Assembly: GCA_963837775.1 (NCBI GenBank)
Contig: CAWIOX010000035.1
Span: 62,001-126,000, forward strand
Direction of reading: 5' to 3'
DNA: 64,000 nt
Source: CAWIOX01 sp963837775
GTDB lineage: Bacteria; Pseudomonadota; Gammaproteobacteria; Burkholderiales; Burkholderiaceae_D
The notes beneath the pieces were generated by a model. That model saw nothing but the letters and a program-made list of their open reading frames with translations. It did not search any database and was not told where the DNA came from. Of this stretch, positions 36,463 to 45,684 are shown one piece after another. The position numbers and the translations under genes are program-made. Position 1 is the first letter of the stretch. Each line of letters starts with the position of its first letter.

Positions 36463-36840
36463 TCACTCTTTTATACGCCTGAAAGTCGCATAGTGATTGT
36501 CAGTGTAATAATATTCACCGGATGACACCGGTTCGCCTCCAGCTATGATGCGTCGTGCACCACGATTGCGCGCACCAGGTGTTTTAACCGTGTATTCGTG
36601 ATAGTAGCCACGCTGCTTCTTGGGCAGTTGCTTCTCATAGTTACCAAATACCACACCATCCTTTGCATATGCAAATGGTCCGCCCTGCTTGATCAGCACC
36701 AGCGTCTTTTGTGCATCGACCGGCAAATCCGACACCCGAATCAACTCCAGTGATCCAGGCTCTTTGGCAAAACCTGATAGCGAAAACAGCAGCGCCACCA
36801 CTAAAAAAACATAATTTTTCAGAAACTTCAGATTCAACAT
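36463..36840 (-). CDS. Secreted barnase-like ribonuclease
   Basis: A 125-residue protein with a signal peptide (to about SGFAKEP) and an N1/T1/barnase-type domain. The catalytic set is visible: YYHEYTVKTP (Glu), ARNRGARRII (Arg), and DNHYATFRRI (His). It would cut RNA 3' of guanosine. It is encoded before barstar, and upstream there is a 503-bp gap with a dispersed repeat. Confidence 0.9.
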   Translation of the reverse strand: MLNLKFLKNYVFLVVALLFSLSGFAKEPGSLELIRVSDLPVDAQKTLVLIKQGGPFAYAKDGVVFGNYEKQLPKKQRGYYHEYTVKTPGARNRGARRIIAGGEPVSSGEYYYTDNHYATFRRIKE

Positions 36841-37066
36841 AGTTTCCTCATAATTTTCCCGCCACTATATTGAGCATCGCATAACCAATTTCAGTAGAGT
36901 AACGTGTTGCACAAAATGTATCAACCGCTATGATTGATCCAGTCATTTAGAATGGATGTGAAGCAATTTCGTCATATTTCAATGGTATTTTGAAACAATT
37001 GTAAAATCCCTTCTGATTCACCAAAATTGGCGCAAAGCGTTGTTCTCAATACCAGAGCAATGCATC

Positions 37067-37143
37067 CCATACTGGCTGCTGTATATTTGAGACCCATATA
37101 TAAAACATGCGGCAACGCCATACTTTCATTGCATACTCCCCCT
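37067..37143 (-). repeat. Dispersed intergenic element, copy C
   Basis: On the plus strand CCATACTGGCTGCTGTATATT (ATAC-N8-GTAT at 37069-37084) opens the copy and GCATACTCCCCC (37131-37142) closes it. In the reverse sense it begins GGGGGAGTATGCAATG, which would open a 27-codon ORF ending at 37046. The remainder of the 36841-37343 gap holds nothing I can name. Confidence 0.65.
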
Positions 37144-37343
37144 TTACAGAAATTTTCTTCTGGCTTGCTCGATTCGCCTCAACATACATACAAAGATTGA
37201 ACAGGCATATTGCGGCAATCGCGTGATTATTTACACATCCCATGCCTGTCAAAATGGTTACACCACCTAGCCAAGCCTCGCTGACATCATGGCATAGCAG
37301 GCGTCATCACGATGCTGACTGAACCAGTTGTGATGTAGTCAGC

Positions 37344-38513
37344 TCATGCGCCAAAAAAAGTAAGCACATCCCCACCTCGGGAAAACGTATCACGCTGTCC
37401 CAGGCGGATCAACTCGCAGGTATAACTGGATTGGAACAGCAAATAGGATGCCAGTGCCGCACCCCGTGCTTCCGTCGCACCAACGCTGCCCAGTAAGGCT
37501 CGGATCGAGCGCGGCAGACTGCCAATATGGCGGCTGGCAATTTCATCCAACCGCTCGGAAGGCGCAATAATAAGGGTCTCGATGGGACGCAAAGGTGTCT
37601 TGTTCCGCAACTCCTCCGGCATCATGGACAGTGTCAGGTTGATGCGGTTCAGGCGTTCAATATCCACCGCCAGACTATCGAGAAAGATGCTCGACATCGC
37701 ATGACCTGCGATTTGAGCCAAGCTTGGATATTGCGCAAATTCGACCGAATTATGCATCGGTTCGGCCAGCCGACCCGCCCCGATAACCAGCACCTTGTCA
37801 GCCCCCAGATGGATTGCCGGAGAAATGGGAGCCAATTGACGCATCGAACCATCGCCGAAATATTCACGCCGTCCGAAGCAATACAGAGGCGTTGCAGGAA
37901 AAATGAATGGAATTGCTGATGAGGCCAGTAAATGCTCGACACTGATTTGATCCTGCAGCGCCGTACGCTGCATACGTACCCAAGGTTTAATTTCCGAGGC
38001 TGATTGGTAAAAGGTCAGGTGATGTCCGGCTGTATAGGATGATGCAGTCACCGCCAGCGCATGCAGAGTACCATTGGCCAGCACCGCATCCAGACGCGGC
38101 AAATCCAGCATCCGATGCAGCAAACTGGCTAGCGGCGTGTTGTCGAGCAGCGCGTTGGGCGGATTGGCCCGCCATTGCCGCAGCAGCCAGCCGAACGACA
38201 AGATTGAAAGCCAGCGCGCACCGGAACGCAGCACCCCCAGCGAATCGGCTCGGTACACATGTTCGGCCTCAAAATGCAGCCAGACATCCAGCAGTTTCCG
38301 CACGCCTTCACCGAAATCATCGGCACGGCATGCCAGGGCCGTTGCATTGATTGCCCCCGCTGAAGTGCCGCAAATGATATCAAAGGGATTGCGGGAAGGC
38401 TTCCAGCCAGCATCGCATAATATTGACGATATGGCCTGCAGCACCCCAACCTGATACGCCGCGCGAGCACCACCTCCGCTCAGGATCAAGCCTGTTTTTT
38501 GTTTGTCTCCCAT
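37344..38513 (-). CDS. Patatin-like phospholipase (RssA-type)
   Basis: A 389-residue lipid acyl hydrolase. Oxyanion motif LSGGGARAAYQVGVLQAI, nucleophile elbow GTSAGAINA and the catalytic aspartate in FGDGSMRQLAP give a Ser-Asp dyad. No signal peptide. The C-terminal half of about 150 residues is a less conserved extension. Target lipid unknown; single gene. Confidence 0.92.
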   Translation of the reverse strand: MGDKQKTGLILSGGGARAAYQVGVLQAISSILCDAGWKPSRNPFDIICGTSAGAINATALACRADDFGEGVRKLLDVWLHFEAEHVYRADSLGVLRSGARWLSILSFGWLLRQWRANPPNALLDNTPLASLLHRMLDLPRLDAVLANGTLHALAVTASSYTAGHHLTFYQSASEIKPWVRMQRTALQDQISVEHLLASSAIPFIFPATPLYCFGRREYFGDGSMRQLAPISPAIHLGADKVLVIGAGRLAEPMHNSVEFAQYPSLAQIAGHAMSSIFLDSLAVDIERLNRINLTLSMMPEELRNKTPLRPIETLIIAPSERLDEIASRHIGSLPRSIRALLGSVGATEARGAALASYLLFQSSYTCELIRLGQRDTFSRGGDVLTFFGA

Positions 38514-38722
38514 GACAAGAGAGTAGCAGCCTAATGACCATTTGAGGAGATGTGACGACCCGCCTTGGGCGAAAAAACAGGACCGAAACCCGCACCGGTT
38601 GTACAGCTGAAAATCTCACCCTAATCATTCTTTCCGCTATCCTCGCGGCGCAGATCCTTACCGCCAAACCGTCTTTCTTCGCCTCGCACATGGTCGAGCA
38701 TGCTGCCTAGCAGCTCGGAGGG

Positions 38723-39061
38723 CTAGTCCATCATGCGCGCATTGTGGCCTTGCTCCTTCAGCGCAGCAACCAGCCTTCGGATGCCCTGCTCCAACTCTGT
38801 CAGACTGCTGCGGCGGCCGAAATTCGGCAGACTGATTGCCTGCTGCACGCTCAAACTCCAGTCCATGGTGCCGACCAACACCTTGCCGACGTAATTGATG
38901 AGGGCGGAACCGCCGTGGGAACCTGTTCTGAGCACCAGTTTTTTGCTGTCTTCAAACACGAAAGTCGGCGCCATCGAACTACACGGGCGCGTGCCGCCCT
39001 GTACCCGGTTAGCGGCCAGAGCGTTGGCATCGGCAGAATCGAAGGAAAAATCAGTTAGCGA
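38723..39061 (-). pseudogene. Gamma-glutamyltranspeptidase fragment
   Basis: The frame from about 39061 reads DFSFDSADANALAANR, GGTRPCSSMAPTFVFED, LRTGSHGGSALINYVGK, and LPNFGRRSSLTELEQG, a block typical of the small subunit of gamma-glutamyltranspeptidase. The catalytic threonine region and most of the large subunit are absent and the C-terminus stops early at RMMD. It is a relic of about 110 codons. The sequence 38514-38722 next to it shows no gene. Confidence 0.8.
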
Positions 39062-39121
39062 CTACGGCATAGGCAACGATGGGTGTTCTGAATGTAATCA
39101 CAGCACTCCCCCTCCAAAAAA

Positions 39122-39161
39122 AGCAAGCAGAGGAGGCTGTTGAATAGCCTTCTCTGCTTGC
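39122..39161 (-). terminator. Terminator of the SDR gene
   Basis: GCAAGCAGAG-AGGCT and AGCCT-CTCTGCTTGC form a long stem with one mismatch, and on the minus strand it continues into seven T. It sits about 50 bp past the stop of the 3-hydroxyacyl-CoA dehydrogenase-like gene. Confidence 0.88.
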
Positions 39162-39212
39162 CTTAGTGTAATTCGATAGAGCTACGCGATCATTATCACG
39201 ATGCGGAACAAC

Positions 39213-39971
39213 TTATTTTGGTTGCATCCGAATCGCACCGTCCAAGCGAATGGTTTCACCGTTAAGCATCACGTTTTCAATGATGGCTTTGGCCAAATGG
39301 GCGTATTCAGCTGGTTTGCCGAGGCGCGGTGGGAACGGCACCATTTTGCCAAGTGCATCTTGCACTTCCTGTGGGAAACCGAGCAGCATTGGGGTCTCAA
39401 AAATACCGGGGGCAATAGTCATCACACGAATGCCGCTGCGCGACAGATCACGTGCCATTGGCAATGTCAGGCCAACCACGCCGGCTTTCGACGAGCCATA
39501 AGCAGCCTGACCTATCTGGCCGTCATACGCCGCCACTGACGCTGTATTGATGATGATGCCGCGCTCGCCTTGGTCAGTCGCCTCGGTCTTGGCCATTGCA
39601 TCGGCCGCCAGTCGGGACATGTTGAAAGTACCGACCAGATTGATGTTAATGACTTTCTGGAACACTTCCAGCGGATGCGGACCGTCCTTGCCGACAGTCT
39701 TCACGGCAGGAGCGACACCGGCACAGTTGACCAGCCCACGCAGCGTACCCATTGCCGTTGCGGCAGCCACCACCGCCAGGCCATCTGCTTCGGAAGTGAC
39801 ATCACACTTGAGAAATTGTCCGTCCAATTCAGCTGCGAGCTTTTCACCCGCCTCGACTTGCACATCTGCCAATACAACTTTACCGCCGCCGGCAACGATC
39901 ATGCGTGCAGTTGCTGCACCCAGTCCGGATGCACCACCGGTGATGATGAATACGCTGTCCTTAATTTGCAT
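39213..39971 (-). CDS. SDR-family 3-hydroxyacyl-CoA dehydrogenase-like enzyme
   Basis: A 252-residue short-chain dehydrogenase of the HSD17B10/type-II 3-hydroxyacyl-CoA dehydrogenase group: cofactor motif TGGASGLGAATARM, NCAGVAPA, catalytic IINTASVAAY and YGSSKAGVVGLTLPMARDLS, and FPPRLGKPAEYAHL. It probably works in branched-chain or fatty acid beta-oxidation. Single gene. Confidence 0.88.
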   Translation of the reverse strand: MQIKDSVFIITGGASGLGAATARMIVAGGGKVVLADVQVEAGEKLAAELDGQFLKCDVTSEADGLAVVAAATAMGTLRGLVNCAGVAPAVKTVGKDGPHPLEVFQKVININLVGTFNMSRLAADAMAKTEATDQGERGIIINTASVAAYDGQIGQAAYGSSKAGVVGLTLPMARDLSRSGIRVMTIAPGIFETPMLLGFPQEVQDALGKMVPFPPRLGKPAEYAHLAKAIIENVMLNGETIRLDGAIRMQPK

Positions 39972-40104
39972 GGTTCACTTCCTTGATGAGGTTGAATGAG
40001 GTGCTACTTGCTTTTCAATTGAAAATAATCCGCTTGCATTACGCACATTACGTTTACGTAAGCGTAAAGGCCATTGATTGTAGCGAATATTTTTGCCATC
40101 ACGT

Positions 40105-40132
40105 TAAAAAAAAGCAGCCGCAGCTGCTTTTT
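40105..40132 (-). terminator. Terminator of hppA
   Basis: GCAGC (40114-40118) and GCTGC (40123-40127) with flanking A and T runs make a short stem of the intrinsic type, just past the hppA stop codon. Confidence 0.75.
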
Positions 40133-40150
40133 CCTGTGGTACACAAAAGT

Positions 40151-42577
40151 TCAGCGCAGGCTTACCTCAACCCGCCGCGCCTGTGTCTCATCTGAACCAC
40201 CCAATGTTGCCTGAGGTTTCTCCATCATGATGGCATCATCCGCGATACCAGCTGCGATCAGCAACTGTTTGACGCTGCTAGCCCGATTTCTGGCAATTTC
40301 AGCATTTTTCAGCGGGTCGCCGCTGGCATCATGGTAACCGCTCAATACCAGTTTTCTGCCCGGTGCAGCTTTGGCGGCTGCGATCATCGCTGCCAATTGT
40401 TCTGCCGTACCGGCAGGCGCTTCACTCATGCCCGACGCGAAGTAGATATTAATAGCCGGCACGACGGTCGGCACCACCGCTGATGAAACTGCGGCCATCG
40501 GTGCTGCTTGCGGTGCGAAGCTCGTCAGCAGGCTGCTGGCAGGCAGCAAGGGCACAATCAGCAAAGCGACGATGTTGATGATCTTGATCAGCGGGTTCAC
40601 CGCCGGTCCAGCAGTATCCTTGTAGGGGTCGCCGACCGTGTCGCCAGTGACTGCCGCCTTGTGCGACTCCGAACCCTTGCCACCGAAATGTCCGTCCTCG
40701 ATATATTTCTTCGCGTTATCCCACGCACCACCGCCAGTGGTCATCGAAATCGCGACGAACAGGCCGGTGACGATAGTCCCCATCAGCAGGCCGCCCAATG
40801 CCGCCGGCCCGAGAATCATTCCGACTAACACCGGCACCACCACCGGCAACAGCGATGGGATGATCATTTCCCTGATAGCCGATGCGGTCAGCATATCGAC
40901 CGCCTTGTCATACTCCGGCTTGCCGCTGCCATCCATGATGCCCTTGATGTCGCGGAATTGGCGGCGCACCTCGATCACTACCGCACCTGCCGCACGGCCG
41001 ACCGCTTCCATCGCCATCGCGCCAAACAGATAAGGGATCAAGCCGCCGATAAACAGCCCGACAATCACCATCGGATTCGACAAATCGAAGGAAGAACTCT
41101 TGCCAACCGAATCCAGCGCATGGGTGTAATCGGCAAACAGCACCAGTGCGGCCAAACCGGCCGAGCCGATCGCATAACCTTTGGTGACGGCCTTGGTAGT
41201 ATTGCCGACCGCATCCAGAGGATCAGTGATGGCGCGCACCGACTCCGGCATGCCAGACATTTCAGCGATGCCGCCGGCGTTGTCGGTAATCGGCCCGTAA
41301 GCGTCCAGCGCGACGATAATGCCCGCCATCGACAGCATGGCCGTGGCAGCGATCGCGATACCGTACAGACCGGCCAGCCAGTAGGACACCAGGATGGCAG
41401 CACAGACTGCCAGCACCGGATAAGCAGTCGATTTCATCGATACGCCCAGACCGGCGATGATATTGGTGCCGTGTCCGGTAGTGGAGGCTTCAGCGATATG
41501 CTGCACCGGCTTGAAATCGGTGCCGGTGTAATACTCGGTAATCACCACCATCAGGCCGGTCAGTACGATGCCGACTAAGGTCGAGCCCATCATCGGCAGC
41601 CGCATCGCTGGCGGCATCAGCAGCCAGGTAACAACTGCAAAACCGATCAGGGACAGGCCCGCAGCCCACCACAAGCCGGTATACAGCGCCGCCATGATTT
41701 TCTTACCAGGCCTGGCCTTGACCATGCCACAACCGATGATGGAGGCCAGAATCGACACGCCGCCCAACGCCAGCGGATATAACGCCGCTTGCGACTCGGC
41801 CCCCTTAACCAGCAGGGTCCCAAGCAGCATGGTGGCAATCAGCGTCACGACATAGGTTTCAAACAGGTCTGCCGCCATGCCGGCGCAATCACCGACATTA
41901 TCGCCAACATTATCGGCAATCACCGCAGGATTGCGCGGATCGTCCTCAGGGATACCCGCCTCGACCTTGCCTACCAGATCGGCGCCGACATCGGCTCCCT
42001 TGGTAAAAATACCGCCGCCCAGTCGTGCGAAAATAGAAATCAATGACGCACCAAACGCCAGTCCGATCAAGGGCTTGATGACATCGTGCAGGGACGCTGC
42101 ATAACCTGCACCGTGCGCCGCCGACGTGATTAGCACCCAATAGAAGATTGTCACACCCAATAAGCCGAGTCCGACCACCAGCATGCCGGTAATCGCCCCG
42201 CCCTTGAACGCAACATTAAGCGCTTCATTCATGCCCTTGGTCGCAGCCTGCGCAGTACGGACATTGGCGCGAACCGATACGTTCATGCCGATGAAACCAC
42301 AAGCGCCGGACAGTAGCGCGCCGACCAGGAAGCCCGCCGCCATGGTCAGCCCCAGACCTGGCAGGACTGCGATGAGAATAAATAAAAGCACGCCAACGAT
42401 GGCGATGGTACGGTACTGTCGCGCCAGATAGGCGGCAGCGCCTTGCTGGATGGCAAGCGCAATTTCCTGCATTCGGGCATTGCCTGGATCTTGTTTCAAA
42501 ATCCAGTTGCGCGACAGTAAACCATAAAGAACGGCGATGACGCCGCAGACTACAGCAAACCACAGACCTGCTGCCAT
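40151..42577 (-). CDS. hppA: Proton-pumping pyrophosphatase fused to a C-terminal OmpA-like domain
   Basis: An 808-residue polytopic membrane pyrophosphatase. Catalytic loop GGIFTKGADVGADLVGKVEAG and DNVGDNVGDCAGMAADLFE are clear. GNTTKAVTKGYAIGS carries Lys at the position that marks K+-independent proton pumps. The pump normally ends near the NPLIKIINIVALLIVPLL helix, about residue 690. Here about 110 more residues follow, with an OmpA-type pattern (LSGYHDASGDPLKNAEIARNRASSVKQLL). The tail should lie in the periplasm, since both ends of these pumps do. It may contact peptidoglycan. Confidence 0.92.
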   Translation of the reverse strand: MAAGLWFAVVCGVIAVLYGLLSRNWILKQDPGNARMQEIALAIQQGAAAYLARQYRTIAIVGVLLFILIAVLPGLGLTMAAGFLVGALLSGACGFIGMNVSVRANVRTAQAATKGMNEALNVAFKGGAITGMLVVGLGLLGVTIFYWVLITSAAHGAGYAASLHDVIKPLIGLAFGASLISIFARLGGGIFTKGADVGADLVGKVEAGIPEDDPRNPAVIADNVGDNVGDCAGMAADLFETYVVTLIATMLLGTLLVKGAESQAALYPLALGGVSILASIIGCGMVKARPGKKIMAALYTGLWWAAGLSLIGFAVVTWLLMPPAMRLPMMGSTLVGIVLTGLMVVITEYYTGTDFKPVQHIAEASTTGHGTNIIAGLGVSMKSTAYPVLAVCAAILVSYWLAGLYGIAIAATAMLSMAGIIVALDAYGPITDNAGGIAEMSGMPESVRAITDPLDAVGNTTKAVTKGYAIGSAGLAALVLFADYTHALDSVGKSSSFDLSNPMVIVGLFIGGLIPYLFGAMAMEAVGRAAGAVVIEVRRQFRDIKGIMDGSGKPEYDKAVDMLTASAIREMIIPSLLPVVVPVLVGMILGPAALGGLLMGTIVTGLFVAISMTTGGGAWDNAKKYIEDGHFGGKGSESHKAAVTGDTVGDPYKDTAGPAVNPLIKIINIVALLIVPLLPASSLLTSFAPQAAPMAAVSSAVVPTVVPAINIYFASGMSEAPAGTAEQLAAMIAAAKAAPGRKLVLSGYHDASGDPLKNAEIARNRASSVKQLLIAAGIADDAIMMEKPQATLGGSDETQARRVEVSLR

Positions 42578-42769
42578 GTTGACTCCCCTTTTTTGTTATA
42601 ACGACAAAGTTAAAACAATTCTATTCCGGAGCACTGCAGCGTTGGATACATCGTGGCACTTGCGTATCGCTTGTCGCTGTCCGGCGATTACTACGGCAAA
42701 ACTGGCTATGCTTTCTTCTTCTGGCGGCTATGTCGAATTACATCATTCCAAGCAGTGTATCCAATAATA

Positions 42770-42796
42770 AAAAAAGCGGACACATGGTCCGCTTTC
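42770..42796 (-). terminator. Terminator of adk
   Basis: AAGCGGAC (42775-42781 region) and GTCCGCTT around an ACATG loop, with T-run on the minus strand, 13 bp past the adk stop. Confidence 0.88.
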
Positions 42797-42808
42797 ACTT
42801 ACTGCCTT

Positions 42809-43465
42809 TTATTCGCTCAGTGCGGCGAACGCACTGTCACGAATTTGCTCGACCGGGCCAACTCCGGCGATCTTGCGATACTTCGGCGCGCCCGGCAGAC
42901 CGGCTTTTGCCCAGTCGCCGTAGTATTTGACCAATACCTCGGTTTGCTCATGGTAGACCGAGAGTCGCTTCTTGACCGTTTCTTCCTTGTCATCATCGCG
43001 CTGGATCAGCTCATCCCCGGTCTCATCGTCCTTGCCTGCGACTTTCGGTGGATTGTATTTGACGTGATACGTGCGGCCGGAAGCCGGATGCACGCGGCGA
43101 CCGCTCATGCGATCGACAATCGCTTCGTCAGGTACGTCGATTTCCAATACATAATCGATGGCAACACCGGCTTCTTTCATTGCATCGGCTTGCGGAATGG
43201 TGCGCGGGAAACCATCAAACAGATAACCATTGGCGCAATCGGCCTGCAACAAGCGGTCCTTGACCAGCCCGATAATGATGTCATCCGATACCAAACCACC
43301 TGCATCCATCACTTTTTTTGCTTCCAGACCGAGTGGCGTGCCGGCCTTGACAGCAGCGCGCAACATATCGCCGGTAGAAATTTGCGGAATGGAATATTTT
43401 TCTTTGATGTAGTTGGCTTGTGTACCCTTGCCGGCACCTGGTGCTCCTAACAGGATGAGACGCAT
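42809..43465 (-). CDS. adk: Adenylate kinase
   Basis: A 218-residue long-form adenylate kinase: P-loop LGAPGAGKGTQANY, DGFPRTIPQADAM, LID region GRRVHPASGRTYHVKYNPPK without zinc cysteines, and RDDDKEETVKKRL. Converts AMP and ATP to ADP. Single gene with own terminator; 186-bp gap to kdsB shows no gene. Confidence 0.97.
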   Translation of the reverse strand: MRLILLGAPGAGKGTQANYIKEKYSIPQISTGDMLRAAVKAGTPLGLEAKKVMDAGGLVSDDIIIGLVKDRLLQADCANGYLFDGFPRTIPQADAMKEAGVAIDYVLEIDVPDEAIVDRMSGRRVHPASGRTYHVKYNPPKVAGKDDETGDELIQRDDDKEETVKKRLSVYHEQTEVLVKYYGDWAKAGLPGAPKYRKIAGVGPVEQIRDSAFAALSE

Positions 43466-43650
43466 GTTGTTTCCTAAGACGAGTTTGAATTCTATTTATT
43501 ACGCTGCCAAATCAACTCAAAACTGAGTGCGGCATCGCCGATTGATTTAAACGTTGTATCACATTAACTTTGCATGAAACTTACCACAAAAAATTTGTTA
43601 AAACAGCTGCTCGACGTCGAATTGCTGTTTTTGCCTTGATTTATAGCAAG

Positions 43651-44403
43651 TCACGCAGCGAAATATTGCCGTACCCGTGCCAAATCTTCCGGCGTATCGA
43701 CGCCGGCAGCTGGCACAGTGGACGTCACATGGACCGCAATCGGATAGCCGTGCCACAACACACGCAACTGCTCAAGCGCCTCGATTTGTTCCAGTGGTGA
43801 AACCATCAATGTCGGGTAAGCCTGCAAAAATGCATTGTCGTAGGCATACAAGCCGATATGGCGCAAAGGCTGATAGCCGACAGGCATGTCGGTTATCGAC
43901 TGCGCAAAGCCGTCGCGATGCCACGGGATGGTCGCGCGCGAGAAATATAGCGCCCTGCCCGCTTTGTCCAGCACGACTTTCACGACATTCGGGTTAAAAA
44001 TATCTGCGGCATCATGGATCGGATGCGCTGCCGTCGCCATCGCGATGCCGCTCTTGATCTGTGCGGCGGTAGCAGCAATCAATGCCGGATCAATCAGCGG
44101 CTCATCGCCCTGTACGTTGACCACCACCGCATTGGCCGCCAATCCGATCGCCGCTGCAACTTCAGCAATGCGGTCGGTACCGGACGGATGATCGGCCCGG
44201 GTCATATGTGCTGCCACGCCGTGTTGTTCGCACACGGCCAGGATATCCGGATGATCGGTAGCGACGATGATACGGCTGGCGCCGGATTGCGCTGCGCGTT
44301 CTGCGACACGCACCACCATCGGTTTGCCACCCAGATCCGCAAGCGGTTTATTCGGCAGGCGGGTCGACGCCAGTCTGGCTGGAATAATGACTGTAAAGGA
44401 CAT
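43651..44403 (-). CDS. kdsB: CMP-KDO synthetase (KdsB)
   Basis: A 250-residue cytidylyltransferase that activates KDO for lipid A core assembly. IPARLASTRLPNKPLADLGGKPMV, QGDEPLIDP and the HIGLYAYDN block are diagnostic. It belongs with Trm112-like and lpxK genes in a lipopolysaccharide group. Confidence 0.97.
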   Translation of the reverse strand: MSFTVIIPARLASTRLPNKPLADLGGKPMVVRVAERAAQSGASRIIVATDHPDILAVCEQHGVAAHMTRADHPSGTDRIAEVAAAIGLAANAVVVNVQGDEPLIDPALIAATAAQIKSGIAMATAAHPIHDAADIFNPNVVKVVLDKAGRALYFSRATIPWHRDGFAQSITDMPVGYQPLRHIGLYAYDNAFLQAYPTLMVSPLEQIEALEQLRVLWHGYPIAVHVTSTVPAAGVDTPEDLARVRQYFAA

Positions 44404-44412
44404 GCTGCAGTT

Positions 44413-44598
44413 TTACGCCTGACCCGACGACGGAGCAGTCAGGCTGCGGGCCTGATCAGCCCACATGATCGGAATTCCGTCACGAATCGGGAACGCAAGT
44501 TTATCTGCATTGCAAATCAATTCTTGCGCCGCTTTGTCATGTTCGAGCGGCCCCTTGCACAGGGGGCAAACCAGGATATCAACTAGTCGAGTGTCCAC
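44413..44598 (-). CDS. Trm112-family small zinc-ribbon-like protein
   Basis: A 61-residue protein: DTRLVDILVCPLCKGPLEH, then ELICNADKLAFPIRDGIPIM. The CPLC cysteines and the single C in LICN form the Trm112/UPF0434 pattern. Eukaryotic relatives activate methyltransferases; the bacterial role between lpxK and kdsB is not known. The start is GTG at 44598, with GGAGAAATGTC before it. This overlaps the last 20 bp of lpxK in another frame. Confidence 0.9.
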   Translation of the reverse strand: MDTRLVDILVCPLCKGPLEHDKAAQELICNADKLAFPIRDGIPIMWADQARSLTAPSSGQA

Positions 44599-45613
44599 GA
44601 CATTTCTCCACAATATGTTCAGCCAGCGCACCATCCAGGTACGCCGTTACGGGCACGACCCACAAGCGCGGGTCGCATTCAAGTGTTGCAATGCGCAGGC
44701 ATTTTACTGCATCCTTTTCGGTAATCAGAATGATATCAGCGCGCACCTGTGCAAACGGATTTTCCGAAAAATCATAATGATCAGGCAACGGCATTTCTTC
44801 AAAAGCCAGTCCAGCCGCGCGCAGCATATTAAAAAAACGTGCCGGATTGCCGATACCCGCCGCCGCCACGATCGCCGGCCGAGCGTTTGACTGCAGTGCG
44901 GACAATGCAACACGCTGTGCCGGATCCATCAGGCGCTCGGCCATGGTTCCCGTCAGTTGCATGCGAAAGGCATCGGCAGGCATATCGGCAGGCAAGTCCG
45001 GGGCATTCACCACGGTAAAATCGCGCCGGCGCGAGAGCGGCTCACGCAATGGACCGGCAGGCAACATCCAGCCATTACCGCCGCCCCGGCTGTCAAACAG
45101 GACGATCTCGACATCCCGTGCCAGCGCATAATGCTGCAGCCCATCATCGGAGATGATGACATTGACTTCCGGATGCGCCAGCAATAAGGCCTGTGCCGCC
45201 GCCACGCGATCGCGCCCGACCATCACTGGGCATCCGGTGCGCCGCGCCATCAGCACCGGCTCGTCACCGACCTGCTCCGGTGCAGAATCTGCTCGTACCG
45301 GACGTGCCGTGGCATTTTTTGCCCCATAACCGCGCGAAATAATGCCCGGCATCCAACCGCGCTGCCGCAGGGCATCGGCCAGCCAGATCGTCAACGGCGT
45401 CTTGCCGGTGCCCCCGATGAAGACATTGCCGACAATGATGAGCGGCACCGGCAATCGGGTCGATTTCAGCCAGCCGATCCGGTACAGCCGCCGCCGCAAT
45501 CCGGTCAACACGCGAAACAACAAAGAGAGCGGCCATAATGCCCATGCCAGTGGCCCGCGCCGCAGCCAGGCATGCGTCAAAATCGATTCGAGTGAAGGGC
45601 GCGGGGAAGACAA
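44579..45613 (-). CDS. lpxK: Tetraacyldisaccharide 4'-kinase (LpxK)
   Basis: This inner-membrane kinase adds the 4'-phosphate in lipid A synthesis. The 344-residue protein shows the Walker-type VGNVFIGGTGKTPLTIWLAD, SRGYGAKNATARPV, DDGLQHYALARDVEIVLFD and DHYDFSENP. The start is TTG at 45613 with GGA upstream. The gene overlaps the Trm112-like gene. Confidence 0.94.
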   Translation of the reverse strand: MSSPRPSLESILTHAWLRRGPLAWALWPLSLLFRVLTGLRRRLYRIGWLKSTRLPVPLIIVGNVFIGGTGKTPLTIWLADALRQRGWMPGIISRGYGAKNATARPVRADSAPEQVGDEPVLMARRTGCPVMVGRDRVAAAQALLLAHPEVNVIISDDGLQHYALARDVEIVLFDSRGGGNGWMLPAGPLREPLSRRRDFTVVNAPDLPADMPADAFRMQLTGTMAERLMDPAQRVALSALQSNARPAIVAAAGIGNPARFFNMLRAAGLAFEEMPLPDHYDFSENPFAQVRADIILITEKDAVKCLRIATLECDPRLWVVPVTAYLDGALAEHIVEKCRGHSTS

Positions 45614-45684
45614 GTGAATGATTCCGTAGGATGATCGTGCCGCGAAGCTGTCAGCATCCTCAGCAATACGGCGGCACGACGAAA

